From positions 1-10,717 of the forward strand of contig JAEYWB010000699.1 in assembly GCA_023429275.1 (NCBI GenBank): a stretch of DNA of 10,717 nt, in the 5' to 3' direction. Shown piece after piece: positions 1 through 6,635 of the stretch. Both the position numbers and the translations under genes were made by a program. Every line of letters starts with the position of its first letter. The first letter of the stretch is position 1. The notes below the pieces were generated by a model. The model had not been told where the DNA came from. It ran no database searches and was given only the letters and a program-made list of their open reading frames with translations. Source of the DNA: Planctomycetota bacterium (lineage in GTDB: Bacteria; Planctomycetota; Planctomycetia; Planctomycetales; Planctomycetaceae).

Positions 1-256
1 GGTTGAGGTTGAGTCGCATCTTCGGGAATTGGCAAAAGGAAATGCAGTCAAGGCGATCAAGTCATTTGACGATCTTGTAAACGAATCGCCGACGATCAGT
101 CGTGCACTCTCGCGCCTGAAGGACGGAAGAAAGCAATCTTGGGTTCGCGAGCGTCTGAAGAGGGTTTTCACGACATCGCCCGTGAGCTCTGGTGAACTGG
201 AGTTCACAGTTCCCTTGATCTTCGGCGGGTGGCGGTGTAGAGTTCAACTGCCTTAA
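1..256 (+). CDS. 3' end of an unrecognised gene (5' truncated by window edge)
   Basis: A reading frame is open from the second base of the window to a TAA at 254-256, giving about 84 codons, so it is probably the C-terminus of a longer protein that starts outside. A TTG at 29-31 could be an internal start but has no convincing Shine-Dalgarno site. The visible part is charged and probably helical (motifs KAIKSFDDLVNES and RALSRLKDGRKQSWVRERL), and it ends in a more hydrophobic, beta-like tail. I recognise no family. Base composition here is clearly lower in GC than the genes to the right, so it could be a recently acquired or fast-evolving gene, or non-coding DNA with a chance open frame. Confidence 0.4.
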   Translation, partial: VEVESHLRELAKGNAVKAIKSFDDLVNESPTISRALSRLKDGRKQSWVRERLKRVFTTSPVSSGELEFTVPLIFGGWRCRVQLP

Positions 257-291
257 TGTTTAGCTCCGAGCCCGGTCTCGAGGTGGCCCCA

Positions 292-399
292 ATGAGATTC
301 CTTGCTGCACTACTGGCTGCCGTGATGCTGTGTGCCCTCCCGGCTGGCTTTGGAATTGGCGGTGATCCCATCGCGAAAATCTCGGATGGTCCCGGCTGA
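292..399 (+). CDS. possible 35-residue secreted peptide
   Basis: A short frame runs from ATG at 292 to TGA at 397-399. An AGGTGG Shine-Dalgarno-like stretch at 280-285 lies 6 bases before the ATG. The peptide begins MRFLAALLAAVMLCALPAG, a textbook signal-peptide shape: one positive residue, a roughly 12-residue hydrophobic core, then a Pro/Ala/Gly region. It continues with only about 16 polar residues (…GGDPIAKISDGPG). There is no proper lipobox, because the residue before Cys14 is Leu. Small secreted peptides of unknown role are common in planctomycete genomes (general knowledge). It could also be the remnant of a longer secreted protein cut by a stop. No homologue is recognised. Confidence 0.4.
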   Translation: MRFLAALLAAVMLCALPAGFGIGGDPIAKISDGPG

Positions 400-656
400 G
401 CGAAGCTTGGAGTGAGTGGTCGTTGCGTCGTGAACGTGACGAGGTTGCTCTGAGAGGACATTCGGCTCGGATGAGTTTCGGGTGCCGCGGCGATTTTCGA
501 TGTGTGCTGCTATCGGTGTTTAGTCACCGGTGTCACGCGTTCATCGCTGTGTGCGTGCGCCTCGAAAGTCGGTAGAATTGTCTCAACAAGGGACGGGCGT
601 GAAGCTTGAGCCGAATTCAAGGGACCGCGGCTCCAGTTCTGAATAGTTGGCTACAC
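400..656. other. intergenic stretch without a recognisable gene
   Basis: This lies between the small secreted frame and the 3' end of the minus-strand cysteine-rich protein. I see no supported coding frame, no strong hairpin followed by T residues, and no RNA gene. A CACCGGTG palindrome sits at 525-532, but it is short and is not surrounded by other symmetric bases. Confidence 0.5.
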
Positions 657-1121
657 CTAGTCGGGCTTGGTTGGGGGCACCGGAGGAGCCGCTCCCGCGT
701 CAAAGACCGAATCGGCCAGGACGACTTCGGTTGCAGCGTCGTCACTTTCCGGAGCGTTCAGCCGGCTGCAGGCCTCGAGCATCGCGGCGCGCGAGGCTGT
801 GGAACAGGCAGACGTCGCAGGGCCGGAAGCCGCCGGGCAGCTCCCAGCGGTTGCGGAGCAGGACGACGAACCCCCGAACATGGCTGCAATCGGGCACTGG
901 TCGCCCTTCATGCCCGGAAGGAAGGGGAGGTATTCCGCAAGTTCCGGCTTCGCCGTGACAGCTCCGTAAACGCCAGCCGTTCCAATGACCAGAAAGGCGA
1001 TGGTGCCGCGGACGATCCTGGTTGTCCGGCAGGTCGAGCAGGTCTTCGAGGGGGCGTCGCAACTCTCTCCCTGAGCCTGAGGCGTGTCCCCGTAAGGTGA
1101 AAGCAGGCTGTCTTGAGACAT
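657..1121 (-). CDS. small cysteine-rich single-pass membrane protein, unknown function
   Basis: A 154-residue protein with an ATG at 1121-1119 and an AAGGAG Shine-Dalgarno site (1130-1135) 8 bases upstream, which fixes the start well. The N-terminal 36 residues are polar and contain Cys21, Cys28 and Cys31 (a CSTC, CxxC pair). One hydrophobic segment spans about residues 37-56 and is probably a membrane anchor. Beyond it lie a KPELAEYLPFLPGMKGD stretch, a CPIAAMFGG motif (Cys76) and an Ala/Ser/Cys-rich tail with Cys88, 95, 106 and 118, ending Pro-rich. The eight cysteines fall on both sides of the membrane segment, so metal or heme binding or disulfide formation is possible, but no known family is recognised. 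It is followed by no gene on the same strand in this window and lies 138 bp downstream of trpF. Confidence 0.7.
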   Translation of the reverse strand: MSQDSLLSPYGDTPQAQGESCDAPSKTCSTCRTTRIVRGTIAFLVIGTAGVYGAVTAKPELAEYLPFLPGMKGDQCPIAAMFGGSSSCSATAGSCPAASGPATSACSTASRAAMLEACSRLNAPESDDAATEVVLADSVFDAGAAPPVPPTKPD

Positions 1122-1129
1122 CGGTCACG

Positions 1130-1135
1130 CTCCTT
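1130..1135 (-). promoter_or_regulatory. strong ribosome binding site of the cysteine-rich protein
   Basis: AAGGAG on the minus strand lies 8 bases before the ATG at 1121. It supports this being a translated gene despite the lack of a recognised family. Confidence 0.7.
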
Positions 1136-1159
1136 GGTCGAGGGCTCCAACACCGAAGA

Positions 1160-1165
1160 ATTGTA
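1160..1165 (-). promoter_or_regulatory. possible -10 element upstream of the cysteine-rich protein
   Basis: TACAAT on the minus strand matches the sigma-70 -10 consensus at five of six positions and lies about 25 bases upstream of the Shine-Dalgarno site. I find no good -35 hexamer at 17 bases. Instead two copies of CGATTTCACG (minus strand) lie just upstream, so an activator-dependent promoter is conceivable. This is a weak call. Confidence 0.3.
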
Positions 1166-1175
1166 GCGGTCTTCC

Positions 1176-1198
1176 CGTGAAATCGCTTCGTGAAATCG
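1176..1198 (-). repeat. pair of 10-bp direct repeats in the 5' region of the cysteine-rich protein gene
   Basis: CGTGAAATCG on the plus strand occurs at 1176-1185 and again at 1189-1198, a start-to-start distance of 13 bases. The repeats sit 11 to 33 bases upstream of the putative TACAAT -10 element of the minus-strand gene, where an activator would bind. A spacing of just over one helical turn would put two bound protomers on nearly the same face. The regulatory role is inferred. Confidence 0.35.
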
Positions 1199-1259
1199 AA
1201 ATGAGGCCGGTTACCACGGTTGCAAGCCCATCGATTCCGCGAGGGTTCGGCGTGCAGCG

Positions 1260-1916
1260 TTACTCGGCGCGCGCCCTGGTGACGAAAGTCCGTACCAGGT
1301 CCGGATGCTTGTCCCCGCGCACCTCTTCGACTCCGCTCGCCGTGTCGACCCCCCACGGCCGGACCTCGGCAATCGCCGTCGCGACGTTTTCGGGGGTCAG
1401 TCCTCCCGCGAGGATCAGCGGCGGGAAATCGCTCGGCCAGTCCTTCAGCAGGTTCCAGGGGCCAAGAACCCCCGTTCCACCGTGCGCCCCTTCGACGCGG
1501 GCCTCGACGAGGCAGGCCCACGGCGCGATTCCCCAGGCCGAGCACTCCTCGAGGTCGCGACGAATCTCGTCGAGGGACTCGTCCGCGAGCCGATAGACGC
1601 GGATCAGCCGGTAACGGGCCAGTGGACCGATCTCCTCCGCCGGATAGTCTCCATGAAGCTGCAGCGTCTCGAGTCCGCACATCTCTGCGATGAGGCAGAC
1701 CTCTTCAACCGAGTGGTCGACGAACAGCCCCACCGCCTCGACACCCTCCGGCAGTTGCCCGACGATCTTCTGGGCCGTCTCGACGTCCACGCACCGCGGG
1801 GAGCCGTCGTAAAAATTGAGGCCGATGGCGTCCGGAAGCGAACCCGCCTCATGCGCCCGCGACAAGGCGTCCGCAACCATCTCCGCTGTCCGCCATCCGC
1901 AAATCTTGACCCACAT
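1260..1916 (-). CDS. trpF: phosphoribosylanthranilate isomerase
   Basis: Catalyses the Amadori rearrangement of N-(5-phosphoribosyl)anthranilate to CdRP, the third step of tryptophan synthesis from chorismate, in the cytoplasm. The frame is a 218-residue TIM barrel from the chosen start, a normal family length. Landmarks are VKICG at residues 3-7 with presumed general base Cys6, AIGLNF and SPR in the next strand and loop, VGLFVD, LQLHG, a GGTG phosphate loop at 146-149, LAGGLTPENV at 169-178 and VDTASGVE at 190-197. I chose ATG 1916 because the family begins M-x-VKICG. ATG 1943 (227 residues) is also possible, and the frame stays open up to an ATG at 2048. None of these has a strong Shine-Dalgarno site. 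The usual LLDA/LLDT general-acid Asp is Glu138 here (GAG at 1503-1505), and the FDW after GGTG is GPW. It is not in a trp operon: no other trp gene is in the window. Confidence 0.93.
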   Translation of the reverse strand: MWVKICGWRTAEMVADALSRAHEAGSLPDAIGLNFYDGSPRCVDVETAQKIVGQLPEGVEAVGLFVDHSVEEVCLIAEMCGLETLQLHGDYPAEEIGPLARYRLIRVYRLADESLDEIRRDLEECSAWGIAPWACLVEARVEGAHGGTGVLGPWNLLKDWPSDFPPLILAGGLTPENVATAIAEVRPWGVDTASGVEEVRGDKHPDLVRTFVTRARAE

Positions 1917-2139
1917 GTTCGCCGCCGATCTCCGCTTCGTCATACCGAGGACTTCACCAATGGTACGGGGTCCCCGGCAATCGTCGAACGATGTCCCCCA
2001 AGCCGCCCCTTCCTCCCGCCTGACGCCTACAGCCTCCAGCCTGCGCAATTCCCCTTTCCCTGTTCTACCAACTCTGTTATGACACGACCGGCCTAGAGGA
2101 CCGTTTCCGGGACGGATGGTGATGCGACCCGGCCAACGG

Positions 2140-2156
2140 AGGTCCTGATCAGACCT
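2140..2156 (+). promoter_or_regulatory. small inverted repeat in the leader of the DUF11 protein gene
   Basis: AGGTC and GACCT arms of 5 bp flank a 7-base centre that itself contains CTGATCAG. The structure ends 59 bases before the ATG at 2216 and is followed by GGTTTT. It could be an operator or a weak hairpin in the leader. The stem is too short to call a terminator. Confidence 0.2.
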
Positions 2157-2215
2157 GGTTTTGCGTGCCGCTCCAGCGGACGCGCCCCGAAGGCCACAGG
2201 GGAAAGGATGTCCCG

Positions 2216-5200
2216 ATGATTCCGGCGATTTGGAAGTCGGCCGCTCTGGCCGGTGTTGTTGGTGTCGGTTGCGGCGGCGTGTATTACGTCCAGCGTGACC
2301 TTGCGACCACAGCCCCGATTGAGCCAGGACGGTTCAGCGAGCTCGACCCCACGATGAAGGGGGATCCCGCTCCAGCCCTCACGGGGGCCGACCCGATCGA
2401 GCTCCCCACCCCTCCTGCGAGCAAGGCCGCCGCTCAGCCTGCCGCCCTCGCCTCTCTGGACTCTCCGGCTGCGGGAACCTCCTCCCTGGATCTGGGCGAA
2501 GCTCCTCCCGAGCAGGGCGAGCCCCAGGGTGAACCGGTTGCCGAAGAGCCGGCTGCCGATTCGATGCTGGCTCTTGTGGATCCTGCCGCCGAAGCGTCCG
2601 GCAACCCCTGGGCGAAGCGGCCGAACGTCGGCGAACCGGCCGAGCCCGCAGGTGCCGCGGCGAAGTCGTCCACGGCCTCCCCTGCCGCGGCCTCCGCCTC
2701 GTCCGATCCCTGGGGCGATCTGCCGGGGCTGAACGCCGGCAAAGATGCCCCCAAGTCGCAACCGAACAAGCTTGCCAACTCCGCTCCGATCGATCTCGTT
2801 GCGAATCCCGAAGAGGGGCGCTCCGTCGACGGGGCTCATGATGCGAAGCTCCAGGCTCTTCCACCCGGTCACACGGGCCCGGTCCTGATGGAGGTGCCGA
2901 AGGCCCCGAAGCAGACCGCCTCGGCGACTGAGCTCTTCCTTCCGGAAATTGGGGATCAGTCGGAGCCGGCTCCCGGGCAGGAGATCCAGCAGGTCCAGAA
3001 TCAGCTGCCTGAGATCCGTCCCCGCTCCCGTTCGACGATTCCGACGGCCGGGGCTGAGCCGCAGGCTGCGAACCCCTTCTCCGGACGGCAGCCGGTCCCC
3101 GCAGGCGGCCCGGAGGCTCTTCCCGAGATCCGTCCCGCAGCCGGCGCGGCCCCCGCTCAGACGGCGATCGTCCCGGCCAGCGAGTTCAATGCGGCCGCTC
3201 AACCTGCGGCAGGCAACCTTGCTCCGTCACCGTTTGGTGGCGAGGCGCCCGCTTCGGGCTCGCCGACCCCGGCGGCCGGTGCGGCTCCGCGATCGGGAAA
3301 TCCCTTCGAATTCGTTCCGGCTGGCGGGCCGGGGGCCTCGCCGTCCGCTGCTCCGGTACAGGCTCCGGAGCCGACTCCCGCGGGGGCCTTCTCGCCAGCG
3401 GTTGCGGAGCCTGCCAAGGCGCCGGTCCGCTCAACGATTCCAGGTCAGGTCGAGACCGGAAACGACGCCCCGTCGAAGTTCTCGTTTCCACCGGCTCAGC
3501 CAGAGCCCGCTCCGGCAGGTATTCCGGCATTCGCACCCGCCGCCGCGCCGGCCGCCGCACCGGCCAACTCGATTCCCGGAAACCGCGACGCCATCCCTGA
3601 GCTTCAGGGGGGTGTGTTCGGAATCGGCGCACCGCCGGCCGCCCCGGCGCTGAATGGATCGCAGGCTCCGGTGGGAAGTGTTCCCCCGGCTGGATCGAAC
3701 CCCTTCGGAAGCTCCGTCCCGACGAGCGGAGCCCCGGTCGATCCACAGCCCGTTCGTCGCGATCCGATCGTCGACCTGGTCGGCGACGGGACCGTTGCAT
3801 CGAATGTGACCTCCGGTCCGCAGCAGCCGGAGATCAAGATCGAAAAGATCGCTCCGGCGGAAGCGGTGATCGGCGAGCCGCTGATCTACCAGATCCTGGT
3901 CCGCAACGTCGGCCAGAGCACCGCTCACCGCGTCATCGTCGAAGATCGCATTCCGCTCGGTGCGACCTGCCAGGGGACGATTCCGCAGGCTGAGACCGCC
4001 GAGAAGCGGCTCTTCTGGAAACTTGGGGACATGCGTCCGGGCGAAGCGCGCGAGATCAAGGTCAAGCTGACGCCGACCCAGGCGGGCTCGATCGGCAGCG
4101 TCGCGACGGTGAGCTTCGCCGCCGAAGTGGCCGCGACGACGATCATCACCGCTCCCGAGCTCAAGGTGGACCTCCAGGCCCCGAAGCAGGTCATCATCGG
4201 CGAGGCTTCCACGCTCCGGATCCGCGTCCAGAACACCGGGCAGGGGCAGGCCAAGGGGGTCTTTCTCCGGGCGCTCCTCCCTAGTGAACTCAAGCACCCC
4301 GGCGGGAACGATCTCGAGTACGAGATCGGCAACCTCGGCCCCGGGCAGTCGAAGGATGTCGAACTGAATGTCACCGCGGAGAAGGGGGGGAATCTCACCC
4401 CGAAGGTGATCGTTTCGACCAACAACCAGGAGCAGGATTCCCGGATCGCCCAGGTCAACGCCATCGATACCCGCCTGAAGGTCGTCCGGACCGGACCGGC
4501 GAAGCGGTTCGTCGGACGTCCGGCCCAGTACCTCAACACGGTGACGAACCAGTCCCTCGACCCGCTCCGCGACGTCACCGTCGTGGAGACGCTTCCTCTC
4601 GACCTGGAACCGGTCACGGGGAAGCTCTCGAACGGCCAGTGGGATCCCCAGAGCCGCACGATCACCTGGCGGCTGCCGCAGCTTGGCCCCGGTGAGAAGG
4701 CCGAGCTCCCGATCGATCTCGTGCCGAAGAAGCCCGGCGCATTCGATGGAGGCCTGCTGGTCTCCGATGCCTCCGGGAACCGGGCGAATGTCGCGACCCA
4801 CGTCGACGTCGCCGGCTACAGCAACCTGGTGGTCGACGTTGTTCCGGACGGACCGGTCGCTGTCGGTGAGCAGGTCTCGATGCGGCTCAGCGTCCGGAAC
4901 CGCGGAACTGCCGCGGCGTCCAACGTGCAGACCGTTTTCGAGGTTCCCCCGCACCTCAAGTTCGTGAACGCCAACGGCCCGGTGCAGCACCAGGCGGCCG
5001 GAAATGTCGTTCACTTCGCCGCTCTCGACGTGCTTCCCCCCGGCGGCGAGCAGGAGTTCGACATCATCCTGACGGCCGCCCAGGAAGGGGACGCGCGGGT
5101 GAAGGTCGACCTCTACAGCGACGACCACAAGACGCAGCCGCTCCACGAAGAGGGGGAGGTCCGCGTTTACCGGGATCAGAACGTCCGTCCGGCGGTCAGC

Positions 5201-5239
5201 GAGAGCTTTGCACCGGCGGCGGGCTCGCTGAATCGGTGA
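2216..5239 (+). CDS. membrane-anchored Pro/Ala-rich protein with four C-terminal DUF11/CARDB-like domains
   Basis: A 1007-residue envelope protein. ATG 2216 was chosen over an in-frame ATG at 2165 because an AAAGGA Shine-Dalgarno site lies about 8 bases upstream and the protein then begins with its membrane segment (residues 5-25, MIPAIWKSAALAGVVGVG). Residues about 26-535 are low-complexity, Pro/Ala/Gly/Ser-rich and probably disordered, with recurring short motifs: (N/D/S)P(F/W) at 130, 164, 286, 338, 362 and 495, LPEI at 242, 264 and 302, and RSTIP at 272 and 405. Four Ig-like repeats follow, beginning near residues 536, 648, 751 and 868. Each has the pattern V-x-GE-x-x-x(Y/L)-x-I-x-V-x-N-x-G, a V-x-x-x-LP segment and an L-GPGE turn, typical of DUF11 and related Ig-like domains. 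No catalytic site is visible. The likely role is a surface or periplasmic scaffold held out from the membrane by the linker. The 3' end overlaps the convergent methyltransferase gene by 44 bp. Confidence 0.9.
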   Translation: MIPAIWKSAALAGVVGVGCGGVYYVQRDLATTAPIEPGRFSELDPTMKGDPAPALTGADPIELPTPPASKAAAQPAALASLDSPAAGTSSLDLGEAPPEQGEPQGEPVAEEPAADSMLALVDPAAEASGNPWAKRPNVGEPAEPAGAAAKSSTASPAAASASSDPWGDLPGLNAGKDAPKSQPNKLANSAPIDLVANPEEGRSVDGAHDAKLQALPPGHTGPVLMEVPKAPKQTASATELFLPEIGDQSEPAPGQEIQQVQNQLPEIRPRSRSTIPTAGAEPQAANPFSGRQPVPAGGPEALPEIRPAAGAAPAQTAIVPASEFNAAAQPAAGNLAPSPFGGEAPASGSPTPAAGAAPRSGNPFEFVPAGGPGASPSAAPVQAPEPTPAGAFSPAVAEPAKAPVRSTIPGQVETGNDAPSKFSFPPAQPEPAPAGIPAFAPAAAPAAAPANSIPGNRDAIPELQGGVFGIGAPPAAPALNGSQAPVGSVPPAGSNPFGSSVPTSGAPVDPQPVRRDPIVDLVGDGTVASNVTSGPQQPEIKIEKIAPAEAVIGEPLIYQILVRNVGQSTAHRVIVEDRIPLGATCQGTIPQAETAEKRLFWKLGDMRPGEAREIKVKLTPTQAGSIGSVATVSFAAEVAATTIITAPELKVDLQAPKQVIIGEASTLRIRVQNTGQGQAKGVFLRALLPSELKHPGGNDLEYEIGNLGPGQSKDVELNVTAEKGGNLTPKVIVSTNNQEQDSRIAQVNAIDTRLKVVRTGPAKRFVGRPAQYLNTVTNQSLDPLRDVTVVETLPLDLEPVTGKLSNGQWDPQSRTITWRLPQLGPGEKAELPIDLVPKKPGAFDGGLLVSDASGNRANVATHVDVAGYSNLVVDVVPDGPVAVGEQVSMRLSVRNRGTAAASNVQTVFEVPPHLKFVNANGPVQHQAAGNVVHFAALDVLPPGGEQEFDIILTAAQEGDARVKVDLYSDDHKTQPLHEEGEVRVYRDQNVRPAVSESFAPAAGSLNR

Positions 5240-6488
5240 TCGCCGCAGTGACGCCGTCAGCCGCCAGCCCATCGTCCGAACGGGACGGCGGCGCATTGCG
5301 GCTGATTCGCGTTCGGGCGGAGTCGAGGATCTGATCGACTGCGATCCGCCCGAGGCCGAGCGACTGCTTCATCGCCGCGTATTGCTCGGCCCACTTCGGA
5401 GCGATCGGATCCCCCGCGCGACGGGCGATCGACTTGAGCAGCAGGTTCTTCGGTGTGTGGTCGGTCTCGATGAACTCGATCACCTGGGTCTTATAACCGG
5501 CGATTTCGAGGGCCGCCGCGCGGAGCGAGTCGGTCGCCAGGGCCGCGAGCCGCTCCTTGACGATTCCGTGCGACGCGAGCAGGGGGAGTGACGCCGCCTC
5601 CATCCGGTCCGAGACTTCGTGCTGACAGCAGGGGGCCGCCAGGATCACGCCCGCCCCTCGGGCGACCGCATCGGCCAGTGCGTGGTCCGTGGCGGTGTCG
5701 CAGGCATGCAGCGCGATCGCGAGGTCGAGCGGCGTCTCGCTCCCCGCCTCGGCAATGGTCGTCGACTCGAACGCGATTCCCTGGAGGGAGAGGTTCTCGG
5801 CCGTTTGGCGACAGGTGGCGATCACGTCGGCGTTCCGGTCGAGCCCGAGGATCCGGACGTCGCGGTGGTGAACCACCGTCAGCAGGTGATGCACGGCGAA
5901 GGTGAGATAGCTCTTCCCGCAGCCGTAGTCGACGACATGGATCACTCCCTCGGCCGGGAGCGCCGGGTAGATGTCGTTCACGAACTCGAGGAAGCGGTTC
6001 ACCTGCCGGAACTTGTGGTACAGGCTCGTGACGACGCGTCCGTCCGGTCGCATGACCCCCTGGGCAATCAGGAACGGGCAGGGAACGCCGTCGGGGATGA
6101 GGTAATTCTTCCGCCGGTTGTGGTCAGTCTCGACCGCGCCTCCCGCTCTCTCTTTTCTCGCAACGTGCCAGCCCGTCCGGTCGCGGCGAAGGTGGAACTC
6201 CGCGACGTCCGTCGAAAGGTTCGCCTGCCGGTAGACGCCGTCGAGCAGCGCTGCGATCCGGGCCGCGGACTGTTCGGCATCGAGATTCTCGTGCGTCTCT
6301 TTCCGCTCGAACCTCGACGCCCACTGGTAAAGATCCTGGCCGCGGATCGTCACGGGACGCACCTGCTGCCGCCGGGGCGTGTCGTTGCCGGAATGTCCTC
6401 GATCGGTGAAGGTCCCGGTGACGAGGCGGCGTTCACGCAGCGCAGCACCGATCTCGGCGAGGAAATCCTGGTCAATCGACAACGACAC
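5196..6488 (-). CDS. class I SAM-dependent methyltransferase (Methyltransf_32-like)
   Basis: A 430-residue protein. The frame is open far upstream, across the antisense of the kinase gene, but I chose GTG 6488 because an AGGAG (6495-6499) lies 6 bases upstream and homology-like sequence begins there. The N-terminal half (residues 45-180) contains DHNRRKNYLIPDG at 122-134 and a KFRQVNRFLEFV stretch at 159-170. The Rossmann domain has motif I VVDYGCGKSYL at 185-195, an acidic SAM-ribose strand end GLDRN at 215-219, LHACDTATDHAL at 260-271, APCCQHE at 285-291 and HTPKNLL at 344-350. The HACDxATD and PCCQ motifs resemble the METTL25/GSTCD/Trm13-like group of predicted RNA or protein methyltransferases (family knowledge). 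The substrate is unknown. The C-terminal 35 residues are low-complexity and overlap the end of the convergent gene. It is divergently transcribed from the arginine kinase gene. Confidence 0.88.
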   Translation of the reverse strand: MSLSIDQDFLAEIGAALRERRLVTGTFTDRGHSGNDTPRRQQVRPVTIRGQDLYQWASRFERKETHENLDAEQSAARIAALLDGVYRQANLSTDVAEFHLRRDRTGWHVARKERAGGAVETDHNRRKNYLIPDGVPCPFLIAQGVMRPDGRVVTSLYHKFRQVNRFLEFVNDIYPALPAEGVIHVVDYGCGKSYLTFAVHHLLTVVHHRDVRILGLDRNADVIATCRQTAENLSLQGIAFESTTIAEAGSETPLDLAIALHACDTATDHALADAVARGAGVILAAPCCQHEVSDRMEAASLPLLASHGIVKERLAALATDSLRAAALEIAGYKTQVIEFIETDHTPKNLLLKSIARRAGDPIAPKWAEQYAAMKQSLGLGRIAVDQILDSARTRISRNAPPSRSDDGLAADGVTAAITDSASPPPVQSSR

Positions 6489-6635
6489 TGAGCACTCCTG
6501 ACTGGTGAGCCGTAACCAAAACGGGGACAACGGGATATCATTGTGAGTGGGACGCGCCTCAAAGCAAGGAGGGCTCTGGACGCTACCCCGACGTTGCAGT
6601 AAAAGCCGACAAGGCAGGAGAGCAGGAGAATCGCG
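6489..6635. promoter_or_regulatory. divergent intergenic region between the methyltransferase and arginine kinase genes
   Basis: These 147 bases must hold the start signals for both divergent genes. At its left edge is the minus-strand AGGAG (6495-6499) for the GTG start at 6488. At its right edge is the plus-strand AGGAG (6624-6628) for the TTG start at 6636. I could not assign a convincing -35/-10 pair in either direction. No CtsR-like heptad repeat operator of the Firmicutes type was recognised by eye. Confidence 0.5.
6624..6628 (+). promoter_or_regulatory. ribosome binding site that decides the TTG start of the McsB-like gene
   Basis: AGGAG 7 bases before TTG 6636. No in-frame ATG exists until residue 90, which is downstream of the conserved STRIRLARN motif, so the TTG start is well supported. 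Confidence 0.7.

Noticed and set aside
606..1100. Plus-strand frames opposite the cysteine-rich protein
   Set aside because: Arg/Gly-rich shadows. The minus-strand frame has a strong ribosome site and a clear membrane segment.
1944..2048. N-terminal extension of trpF to the ATG at 2048
   Set aside because: The extra 35 residues have no counterpart in the family, which starts just before VKICG, and there is no ribosome site to prefer it.
2093..3202. 369-codon minus-strand frame opposite the Pro/Ala-rich linker
   Set aside because: Gly/Arg-rich translation is the expected antisense of Pro/Ala codons; no start signals or motifs.
3431..5296. 621-codon open frame antisense to the DUF11 protein gene
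   Set aside because: It mirrors the codon pattern of the GC-rich sense gene, is rich in Arg/Asp/Leu without recognisable motifs, and the sense strand has clear Ig-like domains.
6527..6544. ACAA…TTGT inverted repeat with central GATATC between the divergent genes
   Set aside because: The arms are only 4 bp and the centre is off-axis, so it is not distinguishable from chance.
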